From contig CAZIJQ010000023.1 in NCBI GenBank assembly GCA_964539785.1, positions 1 to 38,160 of the forward strand: 38,160 nt of DNA, written 5' to 3'. The number at the start of each line of letters is the position of its first letter. Within the stretch, counting starts at the first letter, position 1. Origin of the DNA: JABMPO01 sp964539785 (GTDB lineage Bacteria; Fidelibacterota; Marinisomatia; Marinisomatales; TCS56). The position numbers were made by a program, and so were the translations under genes. Below the pieces are notes generated by a model. That model was given only the letters and a program-made list of their open reading frames with translations, made no database searches and was not told the DNA's origin. Shown here in pieces: positions 8,833 through 18,188 of the stretch.

Positions 8833-10005
8833 ATGGGACATATTGCCGATTCTAAAACCAACCTGGTTCCGCTGATTGACCGTCTGAACCAGTACCCGAT
8901 TGGCCTGGTGGATAATGAAATCCTGAGGGAAATGCTCTCTATCCTTTTCACGGAAGATGAAGCTTATGTGGGCTCCAAATTTCCACTGATGGAAGCCACC
9001 ATGGTTGAAATGATCGAACGCACCGGCTACCTGGAGGAAAAACTGGCGCCGATCCTGGAATCCATGGCCGACAAAGGAATTATCATGGATTTGCCTTATG
9101 GCGATAAGGTTTATTATCTGTTGATGCCGGGTGTAATCGGGTTCATCGAATTTACATTTATGAAAAACCGTACTGATATTCCCATGGATAAGGTAGCCCG
9201 GCTCATGAGTGAATATTTTCACTGGGACAATGAGGATGGACAGGCGAAAGAATTTTTCGGCAGTAAAACCCAGCTTACCCGCTCCCTGCCCTATGAGGAG
9301 CACATCCCGGTCAATAGTGAAATTGTATCGTTTGATAGCGCTAAGGAAATAATCATGAATGCCAAATACGGCGCTGTGTCCATGTGCTATTGTCGCCACA
9401 AACGGGAGCACGAAGGTAAATCCTGTAAAAAAGGCGCTCCAACCGATGGTATCTGTATTTCGCTGGGACGTGGTTCTGAATTTCTGACACGGCGCGGTTT
9501 CGCCGAAAAGAAAACCAAACAGGAATTACTGGATATTCTACAAATGGCAGAAGACCTGCACCTGACTCACATCACCGATAATATCCGGGAAAAACCCACC
9601 TTCATCTGTAATTGCTGCGGTTGTTGCTGCGAGATTATGGCTGGTGTGCAGGCCGGTTATTATAAGGGCGTTAATAAAACACCCTATATCGCAGTCGTCG
9701 ATCAGGATATCTGTGATTATTGTGGTGATTGCTTCACCGCCTGTAATGTAAAAGCCATTGGTCTGGATAAAGTAGCCAGCAACGGGAATGGCCGGGTCAG
9801 CATGGTTAAATCGGAAATCTGCCTCGGTTGTGGAGCCTGCATCACGGCCTGTGAGAAAGGTGCCCTGGCAATGGTCTCCCGGGATGATTACAAACTACCG
9901 CCCAAGACCAAGCGTAAAATGTTTATGAAAATCGCTCATGAAAAAGGCCGGTTGGCACCACTGCTAACAACCCGGGTAAAGAAAAAGCTGGGGCTGAAGT
10001 ATTAG
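8833..10005 (+). CDS. 4Fe-4S dicluster ferredoxin-type protein with extra Cys motifs
   Basis: A 390-residue cytoplasmic-looking iron-sulfur protein. The N-terminal 150 residues are helical and winged-helix-like, then a Cys cluster appears at 185-208 (CYC, SCKK, GIC) and a second at 259-266 (CNCCGCCC). The C-terminus holds a bacterial 2[4Fe-4S] ferredoxin fold: CDYCGDCFTAC (294-304) and CLGCGACITAC (330-340), each ending in a further CN/CE. The family is known from many anaerobes without an assigned reaction; it likely passes electrons to a partner oxidoreductase. The next gene starts 1 nt after the stop, although its base usage looks different. Confidence 0.82.
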   Translation: MGHIADSKTNLVPLIDRLNQYPIGLVDNEILREMLSILFTEDEAYVGSKFPLMEATMVEMIERTGYLEEKLAPILESMADKGIIMDLPYGDKVYYLLMPGVIGFIEFTFMKNRTDIPMDKVARLMSEYFHWDNEDGQAKEFFGSKTQLTRSLPYEEHIPVNSEIVSFDSAKEIIMNAKYGAVSMCYCRHKREHEGKSCKKGAPTDGICISLGRGSEFLTRRGFAEKKTKQELLDILQMAEDLHLTHITDNIREKPTFICNCCGCCCEIMAGVQAGYYKGVNKTPYIAVVDQDICDYCGDCFTACNVKAIGLDKVASNGNGRVSMVKSEICLGCGACITACEKGALAMVSRDDYKLPPKTKRKMFMKIAHEKGRLAPLLTTRVKKKLGLKY

Positions 10006-10006
10006 T

Positions 10007-10696
10007 ATGAAGAAGGTTTGTATAGTAGGGGCATCCGGGAAGCTCGGGCAATACATGGTGCAGCACGCGCTGGATCGGGGTTACGAGGTGGTAGGTGTTT
10101 GTCGGGAGCGCAGCGTAAATAAACTCGACTCGTTCAAGGGGCGCATCACAATCATTTCCGGAGCAACAAATAACCGCGATGTCATCAAGAAGGCGGTCAC
10201 AGGGTGTGACGGGGTGCTTACTGTGCTGGTACCTTGGGGGGTGCAACAGTACTCATCAGGGACAGCCCAGGCGGTGCTCGATTATGCGCATCCGGATGCG
10301 CGCCTCATATTCTCCTGCGGTTGGCATATTACACTGGACGGTCAGGACGTGTATTCACGCTCCTTCAAGGCGGTACTGAAGGCTTTCAGCTGGATCGGAC
10401 GGTTATTTCGCGCTGTAGAAATCGACGACCAGGTTGAAGCATGCCGACGTGTTTTTAATAGCGAGACCCGGTGGACGGTCGTGCGCGGGAGCAGCCTCGA
10501 GGAAGGTGAGAGCCAAGGCCTACCGGTGTGGAGCCAGCATATTGGCGATCCTATCCTCAAGAGCGATATCACACGGCGTGTGGACTTTGCCCTGTTCATG
10601 GTGGAGGCCCTCAAGAATGACGAGCTCATCTACGAAGCCCCGGCGATTGTTGGCTGCCAGACACCCTCAGCACTCGCAAATAAAACGGTAAGTTAA
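10007..10696 (+). CDS. NAD(P)-binding protein, atypical SDR / NmrA-like
   Basis: A 229-residue protein with a Rossmann start GASGKLGQYM (residues 8-17) typical of atypical SDR, NmrA-like NAD(P)H-binding proteins. A central TVLVPWG and a C-terminal VRGSSLEEGE fit the fold, but no catalytic Tyr-x3-Lys is visible, so it may be a redox sensor, an isoflavone-reductase-like enzyme or a non-catalytic binder. The DNA looks more GC-rich than its neighbours, with many GCG, CTC and GTG codons, which suggests a different origin. No clear ribosome site lies in the 1-nt spacer. A strong hairpin follows the stop. Confidence 0.75.
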   Translation: MKKVCIVGASGKLGQYMVQHALDRGYEVVGVCRERSVNKLDSFKGRITIISGATNNRDVIKKAVTGCDGVLTVLVPWGVQQYSSGTAQAVLDYAHPDARLIFSCGWHITLDGQDVYSRSFKAVLKAFSWIGRLFRAVEIDDQVEACRRVFNSETRWTVVRGSSLEEGESQGLPVWSQHIGDPILKSDITRRVDFALFMVEALKNDELIYEAPAIVGCQTPSALANKTVS

Positions 10697-10714
10697 AGTT
10701 TGAGAAATTTAGGC

Positions 10715-10738
10715 GTTACACCGCGGAAGCGGTGTAAC
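10715..10738. terminator. Perfect hairpin between convergent genes
   Basis: GTTACACCGC (10715-10724) pairs perfectly with GCGGTGTAAC (10729-10738) around a GGAA loop, a GNRA-type tetraloop when read on the plus strand. It lies between the plus-strand NAD(P)-binding gene (stop 10694-10696) and the minus-strand alpha-galactosidase (stop at 10760). No long T-run follows on either side, so it may act as a transcript-end stabiliser or a factor-assisted terminator. Confidence 0.6.
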
Positions 10739-10759
10739 AAGGAAAAAACTCAAATAGAT

Positions 10760-12973
10760 TTAATTCACGTTTAAAAACTTTATTTTCAATTTCCAGGAAA
10801 CGGGTTTATCAACCGTTATAATCACACCTTCTTCCCAGGATTCGATCGTTAGCATTTTCCCATTCATTTCAGCGCCGAAATAGGAATATCCTTCCGGGAT
10901 CGCTAACCAGAGTTTGCCGTTATAGCGTGCTAATCGCTCTCCGGTGACGGTCAGGATAGCCAGGTCATTGTTATACTCCTGAATGATGCGGCCATCAGCG
11001 AGCCCAGCTAAATGCAAATTCGTGCCCACTACTTGTGGATAATTCGTCGGATTGGATACCTGGCATACCAAAGTGGCATGGGCCGCTAATTTGGCAACGA
11101 CCGGCGACCAGAATATTTCACCCCAGAAATCAAACATAAATATATCTGATCCGATTAAATTCGAAAGATCATATTTCTGGGGTTTATTTTGCCAATTGGT
11201 TATGGCGATTACCTGTGATTTTTCACCGGTTAACATGAAAACATCAGGATACTTGCGAGCAAATTGATTAATTGGTTTGCCGCTTAAATTGGTGATTGGT
11301 AAAACAGCTTTTATCCATTCTAATCGATCCAGGTTCAAGCGTGCTAAATCACCACCGAGAAATAACATTCCACCAGTCATTCCCAGTAAAGATGTCATTG
11401 TGCGCATTTCAGTAGGACTTAATCGGGATTTTTTATCCCACACCGGCAGACTGCCGGGATCATTCAACCACATTTTTTTATGAAAATATTGGCGCTGAAT
11501 GCTATTTCGTAAACTGCCTTTGGCTCCCGAAACGTCGCACTTTTTCCCCAGCCATTCCCGGAATGGACTATCCCATTCTTCTTTCAAATCCTCGGAAACC
11601 TGTAGAGCATCTACGTAACCAATTGATGGTCCAATTGGCGCACCGCAACCCACTAAAAATCGCTTCCCAATGGCTTTCCTGATTATCTTTAAACCATAGC
11701 GATAGGTTTCAACCGGAGATAATGAAAAATTATTGCGCTGGCCAGACCGCGCCCCTGCGAAAATGAAATCAATTTTGAAAAAATCAAATCCGATTTCCAC
11801 TAATTTCTGGAATAGATCGTGTAACCATTTCTCAACCTCGGGGTGGGTCAAATCCAGAGCCACAGCGCGGGTTTTCCACCTAGGCTTCAATCCGCAGTCG
11901 ACCGGTTTCCCTTTATCATCCTTCAAAAACCAATCAGGATTATCTTGATACATCTTTGAATTTTTAGCTGCTACGAACGGAGCCATTGAGATGCCAGCTT
12001 GAAATCCTCGCTCATGAATAACTCTAGTAAAATTTTCCAGTTCATCCGAAAATTCTTTATTAAGTGAGAACCTACCCTGGACGACTTCCTGCTTACTAAC
12101 ATCTAGTTGAACTATTACATTACCAGATTCAGGATTCGGTGACAATTGTCTCAGATTGTCCAATGAGCTTTGTCCATTGCTATTGAGATCAAACTCATAC
12201 CGAGGACACCAACCTACCAAACTCGATTCTGCAACCCGGGCTGCCATGTTTAATCCCAAGCGACTGGTGTAAAATTCAATCAATTCATCTGGGTCACCAC
12301 ACCCGATCCACAATGGCTCCGTAACCAGTTTATCGCCGGGCGAAAGCGTTTTACCACCGTAATCCAGAAAACTGATTAACTGGGTTAATCCACGATTTCG
12401 TAAAAATATTTCCCCCAGTCCCTTATCCGAACCGGTAAAACCGATCAGAAAATCACCTGGGGAGGCATCACCCGAAATCACAGTGAACAGACTTGAAATA
12501 ATTCCGTCCCGGCGGCCCCAGAATGGTGAATCAACATTTTGACTCTGCAACGCCAAAGATTTGATTCGCGGATACTGTTGGAGACCAGTAGCCGATACCG
12601 GACCACTGGGAGTCTTACTCTGAAATCCATGCTGATAAAAAGTCATCCTGTCTAAATGAGATTTATACTCTTCCAGTTCAATCACCGACGGATTAATGTT
12701 ATGCAGCGTAATATTGCGATTAGTCTGATTTTTGATATGAATATTTATTTCGATTCCTGCTCCGATAACTTGCCAAAGTAATTTGAATCCAAGTTCGGGC
12801 GTAGCGGCTGACCAACCATTTTTTTGCGATTTAAATGGCGAACCGCTAGCCTGAGGAATTTGATTGACAGGTAGGTTGACGGTATAATTGATATTTAACG
12901 TGAATGGCAATGGTTTTTCCCAAAGACCATCTAAATAAAAAATGTTCTGCTTTTGATCATAAATAATTTTCAT
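10760..12973 (-). CDS. GH36-like alpha-galactosidase / melibiase family
   Basis: A 737-residue glycoside hydrolase of the alpha-galactosidase type: N-terminal beta-sandwich, central TIM barrel, C-terminal beta domain. The barrel shows VGWCPRYEFD, then MAPFVAAKNSKMY, and the probable nucleophile Asp402 in FFKIDFIFAG. The acid/base region is LQVSEDLKEEW (around Asp462). The retaining mechanism of clan GH-D is expected. No signal peptide is visible, so it probably acts in the cytoplasm on imported alpha-galactosides. A GGAT ribosome site is close to the ATG. It is the last gene of the minus-strand run and is separated from the upstream gene by a strong terminator, so it has its own promoter. Confidence 0.82.
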   Translation of the reverse strand: MKIIYDQKQNIFYLDGLWEKPLPFTLNINYTVNLPVNQIPQASGSPFKSQKNGWSAATPELGFKLLWQVIGAGIEINIHIKNQTNRNITLHNINPSVIELEEYKSHLDRMTFYQHGFQSKTPSGPVSATGLQQYPRIKSLALQSQNVDSPFWGRRDGIISSLFTVISGDASPGDFLIGFTGSDKGLGEIFLRNRGLTQLISFLDYGGKTLSPGDKLVTEPLWIGCGDPDELIEFYTSRLGLNMAARVAESSLVGWCPRYEFDLNSNGQSSLDNLRQLSPNPESGNVIVQLDVSKQEVVQGRFSLNKEFSDELENFTRVIHERGFQAGISMAPFVAAKNSKMYQDNPDWFLKDDKGKPVDCGLKPRWKTRAVALDLTHPEVEKWLHDLFQKLVEIGFDFFKIDFIFAGARSGQRNNFSLSPVETYRYGLKIIRKAIGKRFLVGCGAPIGPSIGYVDALQVSEDLKEEWDSPFREWLGKKCDVSGAKGSLRNSIQRQYFHKKMWLNDPGSLPVWDKKSRLSPTEMRTMTSLLGMTGGMLFLGGDLARLNLDRLEWIKAVLPITNLSGKPINQFARKYPDVFMLTGEKSQVIAITNWQNKPQKYDLSNLIGSDIFMFDFWGEIFWSPVVAKLAAHATLVCQVSNPTNYPQVVGTNLHLAGLADGRIIQEYNNDLAILTVTGERLARYNGKLWLAIPEGYSYFGAEMNGKMLTIESWEEGVIITVDKPVSWKLKIKFLNVN

Positions 12974-13027
12974 CGTGATCCGACTTTATATTTCCAGCCA
13001 AATTACATCGATTTTATTACGACGGGC

Positions 13028-13064
13028 AAAAAAAATGGCGGCCGAATAACCGGCCGCCATTTTT
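13028..13064 (-). terminator. Rho-independent terminator after the secreted repeat protein
   Basis: AAAAATGGCGGCCG (13031-13044) and CGGCCGCCATTTTT (13051-13064) form a perfect 14-bp stem with a 6-nt loop. Read on the minus strand it is followed by eight T residues (13035-13028). It sits 21 nt past the stop of the large secreted protein gene and is the clearest intrinsic terminator of the window. Confidence 0.92.
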
Positions 13065-13085
13065 ACAATAACAATCTATCGCTGA

Positions 13086-16000
13086 TTATTTCATCAACAT
13101 CGCTTTCCGCGTTTGGGTAAATCCGGCGGACCGCATTTGTACCAGGTAAACACTGCTGGCCAGATCATCGGCCTGCCACTGAATTTCATAGTGACCGGCT
13201 TTCTGGTAATTGTTGACCAGAGAGGCCACTTCTACACCCAGCAGATTATATATCTTCACCGAAACCTGTCCCGCTTCCGGCAAAGCATATTTTATCATTG
13301 TTGTCGGGTTGAACGGATTTGGATAATTCTGCATTAGGGCGTATTCCTCTGGCAGCAGATTTGCATCGTCCACCGTCAAGAAATTAACGCTGACCTCGTC
13401 AGAATAACCACTTTCATTGCCGTTATGATCGGTAGCTGTCACCAGATAGTAATAGGTATTACCGATTTCCGGTGAAGCATCTACAAAAGCCGAATCAACT
13501 GTGAAAGCAAAGGGTTCAGTCGGTACGAAACTCGGGGTCAATCCACGGTAGACCGTATAATATTCGAAATCAGCATCGGGGACCGGCTCCCAGTTCAATC
13601 TAATCCCACCATCCACATCATTACTAGCAGCGAATAGATACATTGGAACCTGCGGAATAAGATCATCTGTTGAATAACCACTATTCCAGTTGGAATCATA
13701 GAATTCCCAAGGATTGAATGCATGTCCACTGACCAGGAAGGTCGACCAGTAATCACCAGTAGGACCAGTTACATGATTGGAGTCAACCAGGGTTGGAGCC
13801 ACATATGCATAATCCATATCACCATGATAAGGAACTGCTGCAATGAAATCCCATAACCAATCATCGACCTGACGCCAGACACTGAAATGAGTCCAGTTCT
13901 GACCGGGCGGAGGAATTCCGGGATTCCACACCAGGCGCACCTGGCGGCCCTGATCATTAGGAACGTCTTCCACCCTATGGAGCATCGGGGGCGTAAATTC
14001 TTGGGGCCATAATTCAATGGTAACCCATGTGGTTGAATCCGTCTCAACGAATACCTCATACGTGTCGGAATGATGGTATCCGGGTGCCCAGGCATCCAAC
14101 CAGTACATATCGCTGGGAACTTCAAAATAGAAATGTCCGTCCGGACCGGTCATCTCATCGATTCCAAAATAATTACCCTGCAGATGAACATTAGCACCAC
14201 CAATTGGCGTTTGGAATTCACCATCGACAACCACTCCACCGATTGATGCATCTACGGTGAAGGGATGGAGATAATAATCATATTGAATGTCTGGCATACT
14301 GGGATTAACCACCAGCGCTGAGTCCGGCCCTGCATCCGCAAAGCCTTCCATCCAGACCCAGCCACCGTACACGCCGTACGGCACATCAAAATGGTAGTGA
14401 CCGGAGGGATCGGTAAAGGTTTGATCCCAGTAAAATTCATTCCCGATTTCTACTACCGCACCATGCAGCGGGCTGCCGTCGTTTTGATTGTACACAAAAC
14501 CGGATATCGAACCATCAATGGTCATAGGCTGCAACCAGAAATCCCGGTACACAATTCCGTCCATGACAAAAATGCTGTCGTAGGTGGCATAGAAACCATC
14601 CGAACCGACTATCATTTCATAATCACCATTCGGTAGTGGCAAATTATAATATCCTTCATGATTAGTACCCCAATCGAAGTGATTAAATTCGTTGTGAATC
14701 TGGATCCAGGCCCAGATCGGATTACCCATATCATCATAGACACGACCTTCGACACCTCCAGGGAAAGTCGCCAGATAAATATCAATAGTATCAGAACCGG
14801 TCATTACATTACCAGGCCAATTCAATTGAACCGTTCCCGGTGGCAGCTCATCCCTGTCCCTGATATTGACATGGTAGCCACCCATGCCATCCGCCAGGCT
14901 GGATACGGACAATTCGTAGTAACCATCCGATCCCGACTGGGATTCAGTCCAGCCTAACCAGCTTTCAGCACTGACCAGAGCACCTTCAAAAGGCAGATCA
15001 TTCAGATAAACCGTTCCGGAGATAAAACTATCAGTGCTGTAAACTCCGAAATCTAAACCAACAGTATCATAATCCGGGACATAGATCACCGAATCTCGCG
15101 GCACAAGATAGTCAGGTATTAAATCCCAGCTGTCAAGCCCAACCCGGTAATCACCTTCCTCGATACTCATAAAATAATAACCATTGGTATCGGTCTCGGC
15201 CTGGCGACCAGGTCCATCGCCCCAGTCTTCGTCGGCCCAGACATAAATACCTTCAACTGCCATACCAAACTCATCTTCAACATAACCTTCTATGGCGGAG
15301 GTAGGTGTAATAAAATTGAAATCATAGCCGACCAATGCATCATCAATAATCACATCCCAATAGGATGTATCAGCATACATCCCATCAGTGACTTCCAGAA
15401 AGTCGAAAGCCATAATATAATAACTGCCAGCTATTGCAACATAATTTGTGTAAGCGCCGGTGACATCGGTTACCGTCATCCAGGGAGCTGGCCCATCTTC
15501 ATGGCCACCAACAAGTGAATCCAGCGGTACAGCAACGATAATAATATTCTCCATTGGCGGGGTCACGGTGCCGGACACCGAATAAGGACCATTTAATGGC
15601 TCTATATAAACATAACCAACATCACTACCACCAATGTCCATCGCCTCGAAGAATATTCCAAGATTACTGACACGGTTAGGACCCTCATCATCATCACCGT
15701 GCATTGTCATTTGATAGCGGCCCCATGCTGAATCTTCATCCTCCATATCATTATCCATAATTTGCTCGCTATCATCAATCTGCATATCGACATCGGGGTC
15801 AAATAGACCATCACCATCAAAGTCGATCCAAATAGCGATATCAGCCTCAAAACTGCTATCAGAGAAATCAATCGTAAGTATGATATCATCACCCTGTACA
15901 ATTGTATCTGCCTCAGCATTGTTGATCATCACGTTAATTGGATTGGGCGGAGTGGTCATTGACATCCGGCCGGAATTAAAGAAAATTTCGCGAGAACTTG

Positions 16001-16304
16001 GACTTGGTAAAATGCCATCGCCCGTAGAGTTAAACGGATTCTTCGGCAGAGCCATATCGCGTTCCAGCTTTTTGGGGTTGCGTACATCCCTGCTTTTTAC
16101 CTGCCTCATTTGCTCGCTCAACTTAAGAAATTTGGCCTTCTGAGCGCTGATTGCCTGCTTATCTCGCATCTGACTGATTTTTTCAATATCGGGGCTACTG
16201 ACAATTTCATCAGCCGCAAAAACCATTGATATTGAAAATAATACGATCAGAGAAATGATTACCGACCACCAGTAGGGATTTATTTTACTGTTTGATTTCA
16301 TCAT
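13086..16304 (-). CDS. Secreted multi-domain protein with CarboxypepD_reg-like repeats and C-terminal sorting domain
   Basis: About 1072 residues. I place the start at 16304 because GGAGG (16314-16310) stands 5 nt before it; the ATG at 16301 is an alternative. A signal peptide runs to SMVFA near residue 31. A calcium-type loop DFDGDGLFDPDVD follows. Then come about six beta-sandwich modules of the carboxypeptidase regulatory/CNA-B type, beginning SVSGTV, SAIEGYV, SFISGTV, GGVEGRV, GSISGFV and ASIGGVV. A fibronectin-III-like segment (YYTVYRG to GYSDEVSV) precedes the C-terminal sorting domain (NYPNPFNPTTMIKY to TRKAMLMK). The last domain is typical for type IX or related secretion in the FCB group. 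Likely a cell-surface or extracellular structural protein; no catalytic motif is visible. Confidence 0.88.
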   Translation of the reverse strand: MMKSNSKINPYWWSVIISLIVLFSISMVFAADEIVSSPDIEKISQMRDKQAISAQKAKFLKLSEQMRQVKSRDVRNPKKLERDMALPKNPFNSTGDGILPSPSSREIFFNSGRMSMTTPPNPINVMINNAEADTIVQGDDIILTIDFSDSSFEADIAIWIDFDGDGLFDPDVDMQIDDSEQIMDNDMEDEDSAWGRYQMTMHGDDDEGPNRVSNLGIFFEAMDIGGSDVGYVYIEPLNGPYSVSGTVTPPMENIIIVAVPLDSLVGGHEDGPAPWMTVTDVTGAYTNYVAIAGSYYIMAFDFLEVTDGMYADTSYWDVIIDDALVGYDFNFITPTSAIEGYVEDEFGMAVEGIYVWADEDWGDGPGRQAETDTNGYYFMSIEEGDYRVGLDSWDLIPDYLVPRDSVIYVPDYDTVGLDFGVYSTDSFISGTVYLNDLPFEGALVSAESWLGWTESQSGSDGYYELSVSSLADGMGGYHVNIRDRDELPPGTVQLNWPGNVMTGSDTIDIYLATFPGGVEGRVYDDMGNPIWAWIQIHNEFNHFDWGTNHEGYYNLPLPNGDYEMIVGSDGFYATYDSIFVMDGIVYRDFWLQPMTIDGSISGFVYNQNDGSPLHGAVVEIGNEFYWDQTFTDPSGHYHFDVPYGVYGGWVWMEGFADAGPDSALVVNPSMPDIQYDYYLHPFTVDASIGGVVVDGEFQTPIGGANVHLQGNYFGIDEMTGPDGHFYFEVPSDMYWLDAWAPGYHHSDTYEVFVETDSTTWVTIELWPQEFTPPMLHRVEDVPNDQGRQVRLVWNPGIPPPGQNWTHFSVWRQVDDWLWDFIAAVPYHGDMDYAYVAPTLVDSNHVTGPTGDYWSTFLVSGHAFNPWEFYDSNWNSGYSTDDLIPQVPMYLFAASNDVDGGIRLNWEPVPDADFEYYTVYRGLTPSFVPTEPFAFTVDSAFVDASPEIGNTYYYLVTATDHNGNESGYSDEVSVNFLTVDDANLLPEEYALMQNYPNPFNPTTMIKYALPEAGQVSVKIYNLLGVEVASLVNNYQKAGHYEIQWQADDLASSVYLVQMRSAGFTQTRKAMLMK

Positions 16305-16381
16305 TAAATCCTCCGTTGAAATATTATGTTTTGGGATTACCATATAAACTGAAAAGAAATTAACCTTTTGAGTCTAATTTT

Positions 16382-16401
16382 ACTGTGATTGCACTCACAG
16401 T
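16382..16401. promoter_or_regulatory. CRP/FNR-family-like operator palindrome
   Basis: ACTGTGA (16382-16388) and TCACAGT (16395-16401) form a perfect 7-bp palindrome with a 6-nt centre. The core TGTGA-N6-TCACA equals the E. coli CRP half-sites with correct spacing. It lies about 80 nt upstream of the secreted-protein start, in a 229-nt intergenic region that contains no trustworthy gene. An operator for a CRP/FNR-family regulator is the simplest reading; the regulator is not in the window. Confidence 0.55.
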
Positions 16402-16533
16402 CATTCGGACTATTATGCAAATCGCAGTTATGCTTATGCTTATTAACTATTTACGCATAGGTTTCAAAATCAAGATACAAACAAGATACAGAATCGACCG
16501 GATACCGGGCAATAATATTTTGGGAAATCCAGT

Positions 16534-17910
16534 CTATGCAGACAATTTTTTTGTCGCTTTACGCAACTCGGATCGCAGCCAAACAATAGATACGGTTACT
16601 GATACTACAACCGATATCATTATGGCATACCATACCCATTCAATGCTTTTATCAAAAACAAATACAAATAGACTAGCCAGGGGAGCTGAGACCAGTAAAA
16701 TCCTGATAGAAGTGGTAATCAACATGGGGGTTCCTTTACCAAGTCCCTGCATGGCTCGCCCACAAGATATGCCAATGGCAATCAATGGATAAATAAATGT
16801 TATTATACGTAAATATGTAACAGCAATTGATCTGATCAATGGATCCGGCGTGAATGAGGCAATAAAGAGCGGGCTGAATAGAAATATAAGGGCTGAACCA
16901 ATTACAGTAATTATTACTGCTCTCGTTACACTATATTTAATAATTAATTTCACTTTTTCTAGGTCCCCGGCTCCGAAGAACATACTTACCAGCGTTACCA
17001 ATCCGGTAGCGATAGACATTATTGGCAGAAATATTAGCATTTCAATTCGTCCCGCAATCTGGTACGCTGCCACAGCCGATGAAGAAAAATAAATCAGGAT
17101 ACGGTTAAAAACCGTGCCACCAAAAGACATGATTAGCATTGATGCAGAGGCCGGCAAGCCAATCGTAAATATATCCAATAAAACTTTTTTACTGGGAGAA
17201 AATTCAGTAGGCTTAAATGATAAATAAGATTTTTTTCTTATGATAATTATATAAACCATTGTTAAGACAACCAGAAATTGAGAGATGACAGTCGCCATAG
17301 CTGCACCGCTCAAACCCTGATTGAAACCAAAAATAAATAATGGATCAAGAAATATATTTAATAAAGTACCGGCGCCACCAACCATCATTGGCATTTTCAT
17401 ATCACCTTCACCGGCCATTATTGATCGAAAAGTCCCTGACAAAATAATAAACGGCATACCGATAGCGATAATTCTTAAATACGACCAGGCCAACTCAAAC
17501 AGATCAGGGGGGGTTCCGATTGCGCTAAGGATTCGCTCGCCAAATAATCCTGCCGATCCGGCTAAAATTACGCTTAAAACCAATCCGATCACTATACCGT
17601 GCAAGGCTGTATTATCAGCGCTCGATTTATCATTTGATCCAATAAACCTGGCAATAACGGCAGTCACACCAGACCCGATTCCCTGGGTCAATCCCATTGC
17701 AAAAAAGAATAATGGCATATTAAACGCCACCGCCGCCAGGGCATCCGGGCTGACCCGCCCGATAAACAACATATCAGTGATATTATAAATCATGTGAATA
17801 CTCATTCCACCCATCATGGGAATTGCCAGAGTCCACAGGGAACGAGTAGGATTATTGAGAAACTGGTCTTTGCGCGAAGCTGTTATTTGCCGGTCTTTCA
17901 CAGACAACAA
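16534..17910 (-). CDS. MATE-family efflux transporter
   Basis: A 458-residue polytopic membrane protein with about 12 hydrophobic helices in two homologous halves. The N-terminal half has PMMGGMSIHMIYNITDMLFIG, typical of MATE transporters (the Pro and Asp lie in helix 1 to 2), and the second half begins near IGLPASASMLIMSFGG. Such pumps export cationic drugs, dyes or metabolites using Na+ or H+. The proposed start is TTG (17910-17908) with no obvious ribosome site; GTG at 17901 is an alternative. It is 69 nt downstream of the FmdB-like gene, so it may belong to the sigma-factor operon or have its own promoter. Confidence 0.9.
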   Translation of the reverse strand: MLSVKDRQITASRKDQFLNNPTRSLWTLAIPMMGGMSIHMIYNITDMLFIGRVSPDALAAVAFNMPLFFFAMGLTQGIGSGVTAVIARFIGSNDKSSADNTALHGIVIGLVLSVILAGSAGLFGERILSAIGTPPDLFELAWSYLRIIAIGMPFIILSGTFRSIMAGEGDMKMPMMVGGAGTLLNIFLDPLFIFGFNQGLSGAAMATVISQFLVVLTMVYIIIIRKKSYLSFKPTEFSPSKKVLLDIFTIGLPASASMLIMSFGGTVFNRILIYFSSSAVAAYQIAGRIEMLIFLPIMSIATGLVTLVSMFFGAGDLEKVKLIIKYSVTRAVIITVIGSALIFLFSPLFIASFTPDPLIRSIAVTYLRIITFIYPLIAIGISCGRAMQGLGKGTPMLITTSIRILLVSAPLASLFVFVFDKSIEWVWYAIMISVVVSVTVSIVWLRSELRKATKKLSA

Positions 17911-17979
17911 ACGTAGCTGGATTTTAAATCAATTAAAATAGAAATATTCTATATACTGCGACCGCAGTAATCAGGACGC

Positions 17980-18186
17980 TCACGAAAAACCGGATGATGA
18001 TGAACATCCACCACTAAAACTTGAGCTACTGCCCCCGGTCGAAACCATTGGCGCTGATAATAATCGTTCGGAATCATTTTTTTGGCATTCCGGACAAGTA
18101 ATTTCAGAATCTGGTGTGGACGCGGTAAAAACTAACTCTTCAAATTTGTTACCGCAATTCCGGCAACGATAATCAAACATTGGCAT
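17980..18186 (-). CDS. FmdB-family zinc ribbon protein
   Basis: A 68-residue protein with the FmdB/CxxC_CXXC_SSSS signature. It starts MPMFDYRCRNCG, has a second pair CPEC near residues 34-37, and ends in a low-complexity Ser/Gly tail with one more Cys (GGCSSSSGFS). The two CxxC pairs should bind one zinc ion. These proteins are thought to be small regulators, but the function is not settled. The ATG at 18186 follows the stop of the 50-codon membrane protein gene after 2 nt and is preceded by AAGGAT. It is the last member of the compact seven-gene operon that begins with the sigma factor. Confidence 0.88.
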   Translation of the reverse strand: MPMFDYRCRNCGNKFEELVFTASTPDSEITCPECQKNDSERLLSAPMVSTGGSSSSFSGGCSSSSGFS

Positions 18187-18188
18187 AA

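Noticed and set aside
16305..16343. N-terminal extension of the secreted protein to 16343
   Set aside because: GGAGG lies inside this extension just before the ATG at 16304, and the signal peptide starts after it.
16385..16792. Plus-strand frame of 135 codons overlapping the MATE gene end
   Set aside because: It is antisense to a clear transporter and its protein has no domain-like pattern; the only real feature there is the palindrome at 16382-16401.
17321..17788. Plus-strand frame of 155 codons
   Set aside because: It is the mirror of a hydrophobic MATE region and shows the repetitive Ile/Asn/Pro bias of an antisense shadow.
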